The notes beneath the pieces were generated by a model. The model ran no database searches, was not told the DNA's origin, and was given only the letters and a program-made list of their open reading frames with translations. From Nereocystis luetkeana (taxonomy: Eukaryota > Sar > Phaeophyceae > Laminariales > Laminariaceae): a DNA stretch of 64,000 bases. Both the position numbers and the translations under genes were made by a program. The stretch is taken from positions 10,773,917 through 10,837,916 of the forward strand of contig JARUPZ010000010.1 of the NCBI GenBank assembly GCA_031213475.1, given 5' to 3'. Of the stretch, positions 1 through 14,300 are shown piece by piece (position 1 is the first letter of the stretch; each line of letters starts with the position of its first letter).

Positions 1-453
1 TGGCCGTGGGGGTCGCCGAGTGGGTCTAAACCCTGTAGCGTATTCGTAGGCACGCCTGTGTGCGGGATAGAGTAGCGGAGGAGGGAGGTCTCAAGGTGGC
101 TCAAATGGAAAGTGTTGGCGTTAGGTGTACTTGAAATGTCTGCACGGTAAGACATAAACATGGGCATATACGCCCCTGTGTAGCTTCAAACCCTTCAAAA
201 CATCGCATACCTCAGGCAGATCAGATATATTATCTACAGATAGATCATCTACATCATCTAGATCCTCACCTCCCGTTATGATATGTAGTGCAGGACCTGT
301 GAACTGTAGATCAGATCCAACCTAGGAAGCATGTCCTAGATCGTGCAGAGTATACTACTCCCACGCGGCAACATGTGAGCTAGATCCTATCGATCAGGAA
401 TATATCTGCCCTGAAAGGCCCGTAGACAATTAAGTAGGGATCGGTGGTAAGTC

Positions 454-542
454 TGTTCGTTTTGTAAAGCAAGGGTTCGTCACTGAGCTATTCAGTCAGC
501 TCTGACCGAGTAGCTCAGTGATCTATCCTCTACAAAACGAAC
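454..542. repeat. Foldback with tRNA A-box-like inner arms
   Basis: Outer arms GTTCGTTTTGTA (454-465) and TACAAAACGAAC (531-542) are perfect inverted repeats. Inner arms CACTGAGCTA (481-490) and TAGCTCAGTG (511-520) are also perfect. The right inner arm resembles a tRNA D-arm/A-box, but there is no B-box downstream, so it is not called a tRNA. It is probably a small foldback element. Confidence 0.6.
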
Positions 543-678
543 AAGCTTGTGGGGGAGGGGGACACTATGAAGGAAAAACTAGGTGCTGGTCAGAGGCTTG
601 ATTAACCCCGGGAGATACTATCGACGGAGGCCGTACCGAGCCCAAAGGCACTTATTTTTCCGTTTCATGAGGAGTGCA

Positions 679-710
679 ACACTGAGCTGTTACTAAGTAG
701 CTCAGTGGTT
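679..710. repeat. Second CACTGAGCT/AGCTCAGTG foldback
   Basis: AACACTGAGCT and AGCTCAGTGGTT form a short inverted repeat with the same core as the inner arms of the foldback at 454-542. It is followed by a T-run (715-720). The shared core suggests two fragments of one family. Confidence 0.5.
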
Positions 711-751
711 CAACTTTTTTACTATGGGCAAAGTGCGAGGTGTGAAACATG

Positions 752-796
752 GAATTATAATTATCACCGTACAAGAACACGGTAATTATAAAATAT
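752..796. repeat. AT-rich imperfect hairpin
   Basis: ATAATTATCACCGT and ACGGTAATTATA lie in inverted orientation about 8 nt apart. This is a short imperfect hairpin, possibly another foldback remnant. Confidence 0.4.
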
Positions 797-2939
797 CACC
801 GACTGGCAGCGAAGCAAGCACCAGCCCAAGGAGACCGTTCCATGTTCGACGGGCGGCGCGATGCTGCAGGATTACGAGGAAGCTTTCATTAACCGCACCT
901 GCTGTGAAAAAAAAAATCGTGCCCGCAGTTTTTGCTATCTTAATAATGTTGACCCGTTTGTGACTCGATTGTACGGTGGTATATCGACCCCAACAATGAG
1001 AAATGCGAGTTTTTTCAGCACGGATTAACGTGAGCGCTCACCAACCCAAGCGCGCCTGTCGTACGTACAACCTCTTAGCATTTTGTTGTCCGGGCGCTCG
1101 ACGAAACCCAGCAGAACCGGCTGCTTCTTGTTGCCGGTGCCGCAATCGGCACTACCCTACACTGTTCGTCATTTCCCCCCTCTGACATGTTTAAATAATG
1201 GTGCTGGAACGGCGTTGACAGGACCTACGGTGTGAGCCGGGGAACGATCTAGAGGAAGACACAGAGCTCACTCGATCTCCCAAGCACCACCAGCAAAAGG
1301 TTAGTCCATTTATTGGTAGAGCTTTCCACGGAGGAAGCATTCACATAACCCTCGTAGCTGGCACTTTTAAGCAACCCCTCCGGGACTGGGGAGGGGAAAC
1401 GTGACAGCAAATACTGACGACTACGAGCAGAATTGGTCACTGCTTGGTTGGCTGATGAAAATTCGTCACCGAAGTTCAGAAACAAAAATGCAAGAACATG
1501 TAAGAAGGGTAGGACACTGGTGTGGGAGATTCGGGATTTTACTACTCGTGCTGACTGCAATATACATGTACAACTGGCGTGCATTCACGCCGGAGAATTG
1601 ATAAAAAGCCTTAACTCTCCTTGCTTCGGTCGGTCTTTAGTATTTATGGGTTCCAAAAGGGCCTTAGATTGCTACCATACTACAGTGTACGTTGGTTTAA
1701 AAACAGCCTTGACATTGTCTTGCGGGTCGGCAGCCAGTGGCGGACACGGCGGCCGTTCGCGGTGCGCACAGCTTGTTTCATCTCATACCGCACCTACGTA
1801 CAGTACACCCCTGGTGTACGATATATCTTACCACTGTATGTATCACACCCTGCCCGATACCCCAACCCCGACAAGGAACGTATCATGGCACGACTATGTT
1901 CCCACTCGCCTGTCAATGTCGCAAAGGCTCGGAGACGGTGGACGCGTTCTTATCTCGGTCGGGGACTGTGTGGCTTTGTGTGCGGGTTGTGTCGTCGGTC
2001 TCTCGCCAGCGAGCGGTGCGTACGTGTAGCTAGAGCTGGCAGTCCTTCAATGATGTTGAGAAAGGTGTCGTCAACAAAGGGGCGCGGGAAGATGCGGTGG
2101 CAGGACCTATTATGTCTGATTGCGTGCAGGTACGCAGCATTGTCACCTGTCGCGTGTCGGGTAAGGTCGAAGCTGTGTGGGTTTTGTACCATAACAAGGG
2201 GCAAAGTAGGTGCCATCCTTCCAGCTCCAGTTCCACGCGATGCGCAGTGCGGCCGCGGGAAGTCCGCGTTCTTCGAGAGTTACGATATACAGTAAGTGAT
2301 GCAGTATTCCACATCTCGTCTCTTTCACATATATCTCACCAAGGGTATAACTGCGGTGCGTGGCTTGGTAGGTGGTCCGCGTGCCTATCAAGATCAATTT
2401 CGTGGGTTCAAGTCTCGCTGAGTGCATGCTCGTAGGGACTTTTTCTGGCATAAACACTTGATTAGCGGAAAGCGCTAGAGCGTGAGTTAGCTACATTCGA
2501 TGAAAATCGACGAGCAGTGGGAATGCTGAATCCTATGCGCGACAAAAATAAAAGGCACGCACCGGGGAGGAGAAGGGACGACACCTGTGACAACGGCTTG
2601 TCCAGAAAATCGCTGAGGATAAAACCTCCTACGGATTAGGCTGGAGACGTGAAAGCGATGATTTTAAAAAAAAAGTGTACCTGGTACGCAATGGCCTGCG
2701 AAAGTCATAATGAGGGGCGCTAGTTCGAAGCACGACCCTTTTTTCTTTTTTCTTGGTGCTTCAAGGAAATAGAAACTTCTTCGGAGAGTACGGCGGTGCC
2801 TCGTTTTATCTTCCCAAGTTGAATGTGTGTGCCACCTTCTTTGTGATTCAACCCTTTTTTCGGCCACGTTAGTCCACCGCGCTCAACGCATACGGCACCA
2901 GTGCCAGTCCCGGCGGACTCTGTGCACGCACACACACTA

Positions 2940-3043
2940 TTACGGGGGACCATAGTTAATAGGACCAAATATTGTTAGTAAAAATACGTAAACATGTAGT
3001 TTTTTTGTTTACCGTAGGTCCTACTTACTATGGTCCCCCGTAA
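2940..3043. mobile_element. MITE family A, copy 1 (TTACGGGGG termini)
   Basis: A 104-bp element with long imperfect terminal inverted repeats: TTACGGGGGACCATAGT at the left and its near complement ACTATGGTCCCCCGTAA at the right. GGTCC motifs flank an AT-rich centre. TA stands at the left border, but the right flank is TC, so the target duplication is degenerate here. Copies at 18065 and 27073 keep TA on both sides, which suggests a Tc1/mariner-type non-autonomous element. Confidence 0.85.
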
Positions 3044-4861
3044 TCGCGAAACCTCCTCGTGCTGGTGCAGTTCCAAGTCGTTCATATTTGGTCGAGTTAC
3101 TTTAGGTGCGGCAACGTGTGTTGGCATGGCTAGGCCATGGTCTGAAAATATCAAAACCGTAAAATATCATAACGGTTTTTGTTTTTTTAGTTCTACCTAA
3201 CAAAACCCAACTCCACGAGAGTACTCGCAGGCAGAAGGTGCCTGTCCACAGCGACCTTCGGGCCGTGTCCCTAAGATAGGTAGCAGGTGATATTGTCAGG
3301 CCCACCCTCCTATTGATGATGGGACGGGGAAGTAGGAGAAGCTCAGCTGTAGATGTCGTACGGCCGTATGAATAGTAGCGGTGGCACCTGCTACGAGAAG
3401 CTGGACACATGACTGTCAAAGGTTGTAGTTTTTTGGCTTCAAATTATGGCGAATTTCGAGTTGGGGAACCAGGAGCAACACAACAAAATCGAGTACGTGC
3501 ACAAAGGGTTCAAGGGTTATACCGACAAGCCGAGCGTACAGCGACGCTAATCCTTGCTTCTTGTGCCCTACTGCTGCCTCTGTTGTTGCTGCCGCCGCCC
3601 CGTCTGCTGCTGCTGCTAACGCATTTTTTTCTTACGAGAATGCACCCAAACGTCACGGATACGACCTCGTACGTACGTAGATGTTCGTTCGTGATGGTTC
3701 AGCACAGCAATCTGTATTCACCCGGCATCATGATGCATACGTTACGATGTTGAGAAAAATAGGCTCAGATCGGCACGAACAATAAGAAACTCACCTAAAC
3801 AGCAGTAGTGGGGAATACTCCAAATCCTATACCTGGTACCAGGTACAAGAGAGATACGTACAGACCAAGAAAAAAATACCAGGCAAGACATTGATTTGAA
3901 TACGATCGTGGACAATTCTTACTTACGCCCGCTGTCCTGCAGGCATATACTGAGGTCGCGCCGCATTACTTTAGCGTGAATGTTTCGTAATGAGATGATA
4001 CCACAGATACCCAAAAGATATACACAGTTTACCTCGTACGTTCGTAGGTGTCAGAGGTTCACAACATAAAATGACAGCCGGAAAAAAAAACATCTGATTC
4101 ACCACAAATCGAGTAAAACAAAGATGGAACACGATGAACACACCTGTCTACTTCTTCGGGCAGCGGAGACTTCCGAGGAACGGCTGCAACAGCAGCAGAC
4201 ATGCCCTCGGCGCTGGGAACAGTCGATTTTATGGCAGATCCTCTGTCCTCATTGTGTTTGCATCTTCTGAAGAGGGTCGTCGCTTTATCTGTGTTTAACT
4301 TGTTGACCGCATCGGAAGATCGTGCTGATAGGAGGAGGCGGGTAAGGTCGACTCTGAGAGCATCAATTGCGGCCTCGGTCATCGCTCACAGGCTCAACGA
4401 GCGACGCCGGCCAAACCAAGTAAGCCTACGAGCACATCAGAGAGTCTACCCAACAATACTGCGTCGTCTTGGGAACCGGAGAGGTCGTACAGTGTACTCG
4501 TACTACGGCGGTTCGTTTGACTTGAACATCTTCCAATCTTGCAGCTTGATCTTGATCGTAAATTGTTTTTCGTTCGTATCTTGAAACGGCGAAAACAATG
4601 TACGCCTTCCTATCACATGAAAACCTCTACGTGTCCCCGATCCCCATTCCGAAATCCACGATATTCGACCAGGTTTTCTTTGGGAACCATCGCCGTTAGC
4701 GCCCAAGCTCGTGCACCCCTGGTGCGTCGCGTTGTCGACGATCTCAGACATCGAACGCGTTGCTCTATTGTAAATAGCTCCCTTGTGGCCAGCGACAGGC
4801 ACGAGGTCAATACAAGCCCTGCTGTGACTTCATTTTTGGTGTATTCCTGATCACAGCAGTC

Positions 4862-5362
4862 ATGATTCGCTCTGTAGCGACCCGAGCGGTCCTCATTTTT
4901 TTGTTGATTCTGTCACTGGTCCTGTCGAACGAGCGAACGGCCGTCAGCGCCGTGCCGACGTTCAATAGGACTATGGGCGAGATCCGGGTGGGAACGTGCG
5001 CGGGACTCAAGAAAAATGTGGAGATGGGCCTAGACATCACCATCGTGGTGAACGCCGACCTCATCTGCAGCGAGACGATAACGCTTTCTGCAGGACAAGA
5101 CGTGTCGATTGCCTCGATCTTTCCCCAGAAGCACCTCGTGATAATCGCGGAGGACTTCGCGGTACCCGACCCGTCGTCTGCCACCCTCATCGTCAACCCC
5201 CGGGGTGCCTCGCTGGTACTGGAGCAGCTCTCTTTCGCGAACGAGGCGGGGACCGTAGGATCTCCCGGTGCGGCCCGCGCAATTTGGAACTCAGGCAGTT
5301 TGAACGTAAACGGGTGCTCTTTCGTCAGCCTCAACTACGCCTCTGCCCAGGACGGAGGAGCG
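4862..5362 (+). CDS. Gene 1 exon 1: signal peptide and first beta-helix coils
   Basis: The ATG at 4862 opens a 167-codon frame beginning MIRSVATRAVLIFLL, a typical secretory leader. The frame runs to GACGGAGGAGCG before the donor GTGAGTGA at 5363; reading on hits a stop within a few codons. It ends with GGA, the start of a beta-helix repeat that is completed by IYSSS in the next exon, giving the motif GGAIY. That continuity strongly supports the junction. Confidence 0.85.
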
Positions 5363-8300
5363 GTGAGTGAATGAAGTCCTGAGATTCCCTGTAGTACAAG
5401 CTCTATGCTCTATACTTGTATTTACAGGCACAAAACAAGCACGCGAACTCGGAAATACTTCGCTCTATTTCCAGTACGAAACACAAGATGTTATTTTACT
5501 GCTGTAGTTGCCAATCCACCTGAAGCGCTGAAACATACTCGAATCATGCATTGGATGTTTGGTCGTTGTTCTGTGTAGGTCAATCCCGATGTGCTTTCGA
5601 TCACGCACATAAACTCGAGCACGAGCACACAAGCTCTTGTTTGTTTCGTTGCCCTTGGTTGTGTTGTACCGCGGGCTGGTTAAATCAGCGATTCTTGTGC
5701 CCGCGCCCAGCCACGCCGCCTCTGGTACATTCTTGTTTTTCGACACACTGCTGCTTTTTTCTCGAGTACAGGCATTTTCATACGTGCCACATCAGCTGCT
5801 TCGAAGCTTCGGATTGAGCGGAGTATTATCCGTCTTCTGGGCTTGAGAGCCCCCTGACGGCGAGATTACCGGCCTCGAAACTTTTGTTCAGCAGGAATGT
5901 AGTACTCGTCGACAGGCTGGAGAGGCAGTACGTGTCCTATACCCCGAGCGATCTTCTGGGCGCATGTGTGTGCTGCTGCCTTGGCATTAAACCGTTTTTT
6001 CTACACCCAACTATTAACCACTGCACCTATTAATAGTGTCCGCCCTGTGATCACTCATCCTACAGGATATTAACCACTGCGGCTATTAATAGCGTCCGTC
6101 CTGTGATCACTCATCCTACAGGGATAGGATTGATCTGTGATTCTGTGGTCACAGACTACTGCTGTGAGACTGAGAGGAACCCAAACAATTTTTTTTTCAA
6201 AGGAATAGCTAAAAAGCAAGTGAAATGCCAACGTATCCAGTTCGAGAACACACTATTAATAGCGCAAGCCAGACCAGAAAGTAAGGACAAGAGCGTTGCT
6301 GGTTGAGCTATACGACCTACCCGGTATCATAAATGGTGAAATGCCGCGATGCCCCCAATGTTTTTTTTTTTTTTTTTTTTTTTCCATCCCATTCATTATC
6401 TTCGCACATCTTCTTCTCTCTCTCCTTCCAACTCGTAACTCAGATCCGGGGTCACATAGCAGGCTCTTCTCCCCCCTTCCCGCTACGGTACGTGCCTTCA
6501 TTTTTTATCGCGAGAAGATTTCAGCCTTTTATTCCCTCGTCGACTCGCATCGAATTGTGCCTACCCACGCTGCAAGGCGCTCTCAACAATTGAATCCCTT
6601 TTTTTATTTTTGCAAATAAAGTCAAAGTCCGACCCTCCTAGGGCTCGAACCCAGGACTCAAACAAGTAGAATTCGAGGTTAACCACTTGAACCACCGGGG
6701 CGATATATCCATACGTATAATACGTACGTACGTAAAGCATGATATTGTACCTTTTACTATTAATAGAACCGCAGTCCCATTTTGGGGACAAAACACTCTA
6801 ATTTCAAGTAGTTTGTCCCCAAAACGGGACTGCGATTCTAAAGGGGCACCCTCCGCCTCGAGTTTATTTTCGGAATTTCAGCGTAGTGGTAGAATCGTCT
6901 GCGCGACACGTACGTATTGCGTGTACATTTGTGCGAAATCTGTCGGAAGTGAAACATGACGGAGACTAAATCGTACGACAGGTATCATGCCAGGTATACT
7001 GCTGTAGGTATAATACGATATAATGCATGTTCACATCACACCACGCCGCGCACCCTTGGTGGGTGGTGTACTTGTTGACGGTACACAGGCAGCGCCGCGC
7101 ATCCGCGGTGTTTGGCATACTGCTGAAGGTATTATACGATATAATGTTGACGGTACACAGGCAGCGCCGCGCATCCGCCGTGGGCGGTGCCCAAGGGAAT
7201 TGGGAGAGGGGGGGGAACAGGAGGAGTGGAAGGAAATCCGACCACGGGAATGGGGGCAGGGGGGGCAACCGGAGGAGTACAAAGGGAAATCGTGGTGGAC
7301 GAGAGTAGGAGGGAGACGGCAGAGAAGGTAGCAAGTTGTAGCAAGGCACCAGGCCGACCTGTCTTTGTAGGTGGAAGATGCTTATGCTACTCGTGCGGCC
7401 AACTCTGCAGCTGGCTCGAACGTGATCTTCCTCTTGGTTTATTTTTCTTTTTGCGCTTTGATCCTCCGTGATTTTTTCATTACTTATTTCTGTCTGTTGT
7501 TCCTCCTTTTCCTTAGGCTTATGGAAGGAGTCTTGTATACGAGGGGCATGGGGCATGGTTGGATGCCGAGTGTGCGTTGTGGTTTGTCTGTTTCGCATTG
7601 TCTGACGTATCGTCTTTGGGGGTGGGGCATGGTTGACGATCGCAGGACGGAGACGACAGACAGGGTACCAGACCGACTGTTAATAGGAATATCGGGTGGT
7701 AGGTAGAACCTGGCTATGTTTCTCGGACCACAAACTGCTGCGGCTACCTGGAGGGTGCTTGTCGTTTTTTTTCTTGTGCTTCAGTCATCCTGTTATTTCC
7801 CTTTGTTCTTTCGTAGTCTTGCTCTGTCTGGTATTGTGCATCAGCTCGTTCTGTATTGGCCGCCCATTGCGCCACGTTCCCTACGGAGGGGCACGACTCT
7901 TCTTTTTTTTTATCCTCCGCTTCGATTCGTGTTTCTTCCTTCCTTCGTTTTATCTCTTTCATACAATGTGTACGTTGTCCCTATCGTATGTCGTAATCAG
8001 TACGATGACATGGCATTGCATTGTCTAATCTGCTTACTGCATAACAAAATGCAGCATCTCTGAATGTGGCGTAGTGTGTGACCACAGAGCTTTTTATTTG
8101 CCTACAGCCTACAGCAGCAGTACAGGTATTTAACAGTAGAATTGAAGAATCGGCACGGACACTGGTTGTGCTGGATATCGACGGGTAGAAAGAACGGTTT
8201 GATGTGAAAACACACACAGCACAGGTTATCTCACGCCATTATGGCCAGGAATATAATACCCGTTTGGTATCCACTTAAAACGCCAAATGGGTATTGTATT

Positions 8301-11300
8301 CCCGGCTAAAACGGTACAAGGGATCATGGGTGGTCCATTGGAGGGTCGGTGTCGATTCAGGATTTGTTGATTGTACTGCTGTACAATACCTGGTGTTTTA
8401 CTTTACACCGGAACGAGAATCGATTCTTCTTTCGTTGGAGAGAGACGATCCGCTCTATTGCCCGCCGTGATGAATCTCCGCACTCCGGCTGTCTGCGATG
8501 CGGACAACCTTTAACCCTTTTAGAACCGCAGTCCCGTTGTGGGGACAAACCATTCAATTTTCAAGTACTTTGTACCCAAAACGGGACTGCGGTTCTAAAG
8601 GGGTCAAGTACGCCAGACGCTGACGCTGTTTTGCCCAGAGAGGGCCAGGGAGAGCCAGAGCCGGTCGCCCCGGTGGTTCAAGTGGTTAACCTCGAATTTT
8701 ACTTGTTTGAGTCCTGGGTTCGAGCCCTAGGAGGGTCGGACTTTGACTTTATTTGCAAAAATAAACAAAGGGATTCAATTGTTGAGAGCGCCTTGCAGCG
8801 TGGGTAGGCACAATTCGATGCGAGTCGACGAGGGAAGAAAAGGCTGAAATCTTCTCGCGATAAAAATGAAGGCACGTACCGTAGCGGGAAGGGGGGAGAA
8901 GAGCCTGCTATGTGACCCCGGATCTGAGTTACGAGTTGGAAGGAGAGAGAGAAGAAGATGTGCGAAGATAATAAATGGGATGGAAAAAAAAAAAAAAAAA
9001 AAAAGAGAAAGAAAATCCGGAGGGAAACGAAATACGACCCTGGTGCACTCTTCCAAGAATCACAAATACTCCGTACGTATTCCGTATGAGGTAGGTATGA
9101 TACGAGCACGTACGTACGGTATCGATTATGAGCGCGCACGTGAATATACAGACTGCTGTAGTAGGAGTTCTTGTATACTGCATACAAACCCTGCAGTGGT
9201 TCGTGGTCCGTGATATGATACGTGATACGTGGTACCCATACCTATTGTGGTGTTGGGAATAGAGCCGACAGGTGAGTGTGGAATATCGGCTCCGCGAATC
9301 CGCGAACGGCCGTGGTAGATCTCCCCGCGCCATAGATGTCAGGAGACAGGATACAGATATGTCAAGCAACGCAAAACGTGCTCTGGCACGGGTGTAGGGC
9401 CGAATGTCCCGCACTAAAACCTACTGTAGTAGTTGGTGTCAGTCAAAGCATGTCAAGGCAAAGTTGCTGTCTTTTATAAGGTGAAAGTGCCGTCTCTTGA
9501 CATCTTTGGCCCGCGCAGGTTGACTTCCCCAGAGTTCCCCTCATAAAAGAACGTCTTTTGGTTTTTCGATCGGGTAGGGTTTTGTCACGAGACTGAGGGA
9601 TTTTTGTCCCAACGGTGGCATTTTATTCGGCCTCGACTAACGGCGGCCACCACCGCCCCGACCCGGAACTCGAACCACCCCTATAGCCCTAACCAGAGGT
9701 GTGCTTGGTTGGTGTGCCGTGAGGTCGTTCGGCTAGGGAAGGCTCTACGCGTATTACTAGTTGCTGTGTGGGCGCATCTAGAGAAATTCGGCTACGCGCG
9801 GGCAGATTTGCTCGAGGTCGGTACTAGTGTACGCTGATGATAGTCAGGTGTCACATGATCTGATGGATGTGTGTCAATATACGTATGTTGCACCACTCTG
9901 TTGGTGTACCAACTGTTTATCCGAGTTCAACACGTGGTAGGAGTACTTTACCTCTTGCATATATGAACATGGGTTCGGGTTGTTCATGTATTGGTAAAAT
10001 CAGTACTACAGTTGTGGTATGTAGTGCTGCTGGTGTATATATCGCCCCGGTGGTTCAAGTGGTTAACCTCGAATTCTACTCTGAGTCCTGGGTTCGAGCC
10101 CCAGGTGGGTCGGACTTTGACTTTATTTGCAAAAATAAACAAAGGGATTCAATTGTTGAGAGCGCCTTGCAGCGTGGGTAGGCACAATTCGATGCGAGTC
10201 GACGAGGGAATAAAAGGCTGAAATCTTCTCGTGATAAAAATGAAGGCAAGTACCGTAGCGGGAAGGGGGGAGAAGAGCCTGCTATGTGACCCCGGATCTG
10301 AGTTACGAGTTGGAAGGAGAGAGAGAAGATGTGCGAAGATAATGAATGGGATGAGCAAAAAATATATATATATATGTACGTGCGTGTTGCTGTGCTGCTT
10401 CAGACGCGGTGTCGAGAATGTTACAAGGTATCTGGCATACTACAAATACCCCATGCCAAAAAAAAAACGTCGTACGGAACGGTGCCGAGTTCCAGGCTGG
10501 GCAGCAGTTCGAAGGTCAGCCCGTATGTACTATTAATACAAATATACATTTTTCCCTCAGGTATTCTTCCGTTCCAGTTTTTTGCAGCCTGTCCTGCAAC
10601 CACGGCTCAGTCTTCAAACATTTTGGACGTGAGTTGATGTGAGAACAACCCTTATATGCAGGATGCCCAAGGTATCTGGTACGTACGCCGCGTAACACGC
10701 AATATGACACACCGCTTGGTGGACGCGATTTTCCAAGCTGATCTCCTCGGTAACGGGGAGAATCCAAACCCCTACATACACACGTCTACGTGGATTGGCC
10801 TACACTATTTAGAGGTTTCGTGTAAGACACCATCTTGGTTGTGTGTACGTACCCCTCTACTTTTGGAGATAATAAGCTCGGAAATTCATCCCAGGGTGTG
10901 TGTTTTCTTGATGATAGTATGCGGCGGTACACATTATGACGTATTATATGATGTCAACCTCGGGCAGTACGAGGTACAGGGGCAGCAGTTTGTTACCCAA
11001 ACCCGCCCCTGGTGGCAGGTGCCTGACATGCTAGGAACTCCTTCAGGACCGGCGGGCTCCCGTTTTAGGTTTTAGGGACAAAGTAGTTCATTTTTTACTC
11101 GAACATTTGTTTGTATACGGCCAGAGCGCAGTTTCAAAAGGGTTCATTCACGTTCTCCTCTAGGGCCGATTTGCACCCTGAGCTTCGAGGGTGCCAAGCG
11201 GCATCCCCGCCTACCAACTGGGGATCAGGAATTGAGTCCAGGGGGAGGGGTTGGGATAGGTAAAACGTTGAGCTCGCCTATCGCCACCCCTCCCCCTCCG

Positions 11301-14300
11301 CCGCCCTGCCTACGCTCCCCCCACCACCCAAGGGTTAGTTAGGGTTTGGGCTACTGTAGCTAGAGAAAGGTATTGAAGCCGGTGCCGTGTAGCAGCCGCA
11401 CTATTTCATAGGCAAAGTTTTGTCGCTCCGGGCGTGCTCGACACGATGTATGGCTCGTTCTATGCTTGCATCCAACTTCCATCTTCCGCGACATATCTTT
11501 CTCGCTGTATGACTGGTACCGACGTTCTGACACGGTTGTCTCCAACCACAAAGGGCGTGACGTCAAAATGTTTTCAACCACCTCTTTTTTAGTGCTCTCG
11601 AAGCCTGTCTATACCCCGACGCTCTTGCGTTCTTTCCCTCCCTTACCGTTTTTTCCCCATTCGACATACAGCCCGTAAGGGTATGTACGATATGAATATT
11701 TCTACGGTATTAATAGTTACCAGGTAATCTCAATCCGATATACAGGCACATATTATTGACGCAGTGGCCAAAAACAGGTAAATCCGGTCACATTCCTCCC
11801 AAAAAACGAGCAGACTCTGGGTATAAGTAAGCCTCTGGGGGCTTCGATTGGCCAGTCACACATCTTACCCTTTTATGTCCGATAATCCCCCTGACGGAAT
11901 TCCTGAATCTGTCTGCTGATCTCCACCCCGTTTGGGTACATACATCCTGTTCTGCTGTTTTTTATTTCATTTTTTTTTCGCCTTTGAAACAGCCATGCAC
12001 ATGCATTGTTCTCTCCCACTACCCCGTCAGAGCACACGATGACCCTCATATATCGTGTTAGGACGCGCGAAACACAAACACGCCGTGCACAGAATGCACG
12101 GTTGCTCCTCACAATTGTGTTTGTTCGTGGTTTTGGTAAACAAGGAGGCAGGTTTATAGCCAACTAACGCAACAGATACTGGTATTTGTGTGGTACCAGG
12201 TATTATGTGTATGCTGGAAGGCGGTCCAATCGCGAACGTAGAAGGATACACGGATTCATCCCTTTAGAACTCCAGTCCCGTTTTTGGGGACAAACCAATC
12301 AAATTCCAAGTAATTTATCCTCAATTGTCCCCTAAACGAGACTGCAGTGCCAAAAAACGAATACCGGTACACAGAACTCAGGCAGACAGACAGTCAGTGG
12401 AGAAAAGAAAACGACAAGGTGAAGCACACGTGCACGGCGCGGAGGGTGTCTCGTTTACGTAGGTCGAAAAAGGTAGGGTTGGTTGCCACTTTTTAAATAT
12501 TGTGGTTGGCGCTTTGATCGCCTCGCCCCAACAATCCCTAGCCCCAACCTGGACCGTACGAACAGCAGTGTCTACAACTTGGCCCAGCCCGGACAAAATG
12601 GTTGATAGTCACACTACCTCCTACAGTAGTAGTTACGTACCTGGTATTATTTTCCGAGACATTTTCCAGGCGGTCGGGGCTGAAGGCGGTCAGTCTTTGC
12701 TAGAGCTGTGAGTCGGCACGATTTAACCCTTTTAGGACCGCAGTCCCGTTTTGGGGACAAAACAGTTGGAATTAATGTGGTTTGTCCCCAACACTGGACT
12801 GCAGTACTAAAAGGTTCAAGTCCCAAACTAGTTCTTAGTTGGACTGAAAGTTGGTCGTTTCCCGGACGCGCTGACTATCCGACTTGTTTTGGTTTCCATG
12901 CCTGTAGGAAGGATTGTTGAATGCAGGATACCTTTTTTCCTTTTTCGGGGGCGGGACCCCCTTGGCCGGGTAGAGGGGGTGTTTGCCTTGCTTCGCTCGC
13001 CTGACTTTGAGTCGGCAAGCCGGCGGGCCATCAACTGACTCCGCCAGCCGATTTGCTGCAAAGACAGTTATTGGATCGTTGGCTAACGGCACCTACCGAT
13101 TACCCGATAGCTATTGCCGGTAGTCACTTAATCCTGCCGACTCGCAAGCCCTATTAATAGTATTTCCAGGTATCGCCCTGGCCGGGAACATTACCCCCCT
13201 TTGATATATACATCAGAGTCGAAACGGGGATTATTTTCTCGGACAGAGAGGTATTTTAGGAGGTACCTGGTATATACTAATCTGTCCCGGAATATAAGGT
13301 CTGTTCTTATTGAATATTAATGTACAAACGATATTTATATCTTAGGACAGTGGCGGGGTGTAGAACCTCTTCGCAACTGCGCCCACATTTTGAGAGAGAA
13401 TTTTACTTGAAATTAGTATACAGCAGTAGGATATGTTTTGTACTTCATACCAGGGGATGGAGGGCAAAACACTTTCGATACGATATATATGCCTGACACA
13501 GCACCTCAAATAATACCTGGTAGTCGATTATTTAGGTGTTCGTCTGATGCGCTACTGCTACTGTAATCGTCTCGCCGGGGAACTTGCCACACGATCTGTC
13601 ATCTTCTTGGTGCTCGTACTCTTTGTCGACAGCGGTGTTAGATGCCGATATTGCCGTCACCCCCCCCCCCTCCCTCCCCAGGGAACATCAAAAATAGGTG
13701 TACAGGTGATGTAGACAGATACAGCCACGGAGCTGCCTGCCTACGCGACCTACGGCAGCAGATGTATTTTCCTACATTTCGCACGGCCGTTGGCTACTAT
13801 TAGTACTTAATAACAGTCATACAGCACAGCAGTAGTGTATGAACATTGGTGTATGTTTTTTTTTTTTTTTTCATTATTATTTATTTTTTGCTCATCCCAT
13901 TTATTATCCGCGCACATCTTCTTCTCTCTCTCCTTCCAACTCGTAACTCAGATCCGGGGTCACATAGCAGGCTCTTCTACCCCCTTCCCGCTACGGTACG
14001 TGCCTTCATTTTTATCGCGAGAAGATTTCAGCCTTTTCTTCCCTCGTCGACTCGCATCGAATTGTGCCTACCCACGCTGCAAGGCGCTCTCAACAATTGA
14101 ATCCTTTTTTTATTTTTTGCAAATAAAGTATGTGAGAAACATGAACAGCAATAACGGTACGAGTATGACAGCGGTGGAGTAACTTGGAGTAGTATTGCTG
14201 TAGGACATCACAGGTGCTGGACGCTAGACGTGCACTGGAGGTGCACTGGCTGCTGTCCTATTCGTGCTCACCCTGAGCTACAGCAGTCGGATGTCGCTTG

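Larger units (their letters stand above)
1..4861. other. 5' flank of gene 1, no recognisable gene
   Basis: I see no convincing coding exon here. The open frames, the longest about 224 codons at 1621-2295, overlap one another, show no domain and have no splice context. The stretch holds two or three foldbacks near its left end (454-542, 679-710, 752-795) and one MITE at 2940-3043. The last few hundred bases should contain the promoter and 5' UTR of the beta-helix gene, but I cannot identify a TATA box or initiator. Confidence 0.6.

Noticed and set aside
1433-2457. Cluster of overlapping frames up to 224 codons
   Set aside because: Mutually overlapping in several frames and both strands, with no recognisable domain, no splice pattern and biased composition.
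8664-8740. tRNA gene
   Set aside because: A- and B-boxes are perfect, but the sequence is the head of a SINE that recurs with its body and tail.
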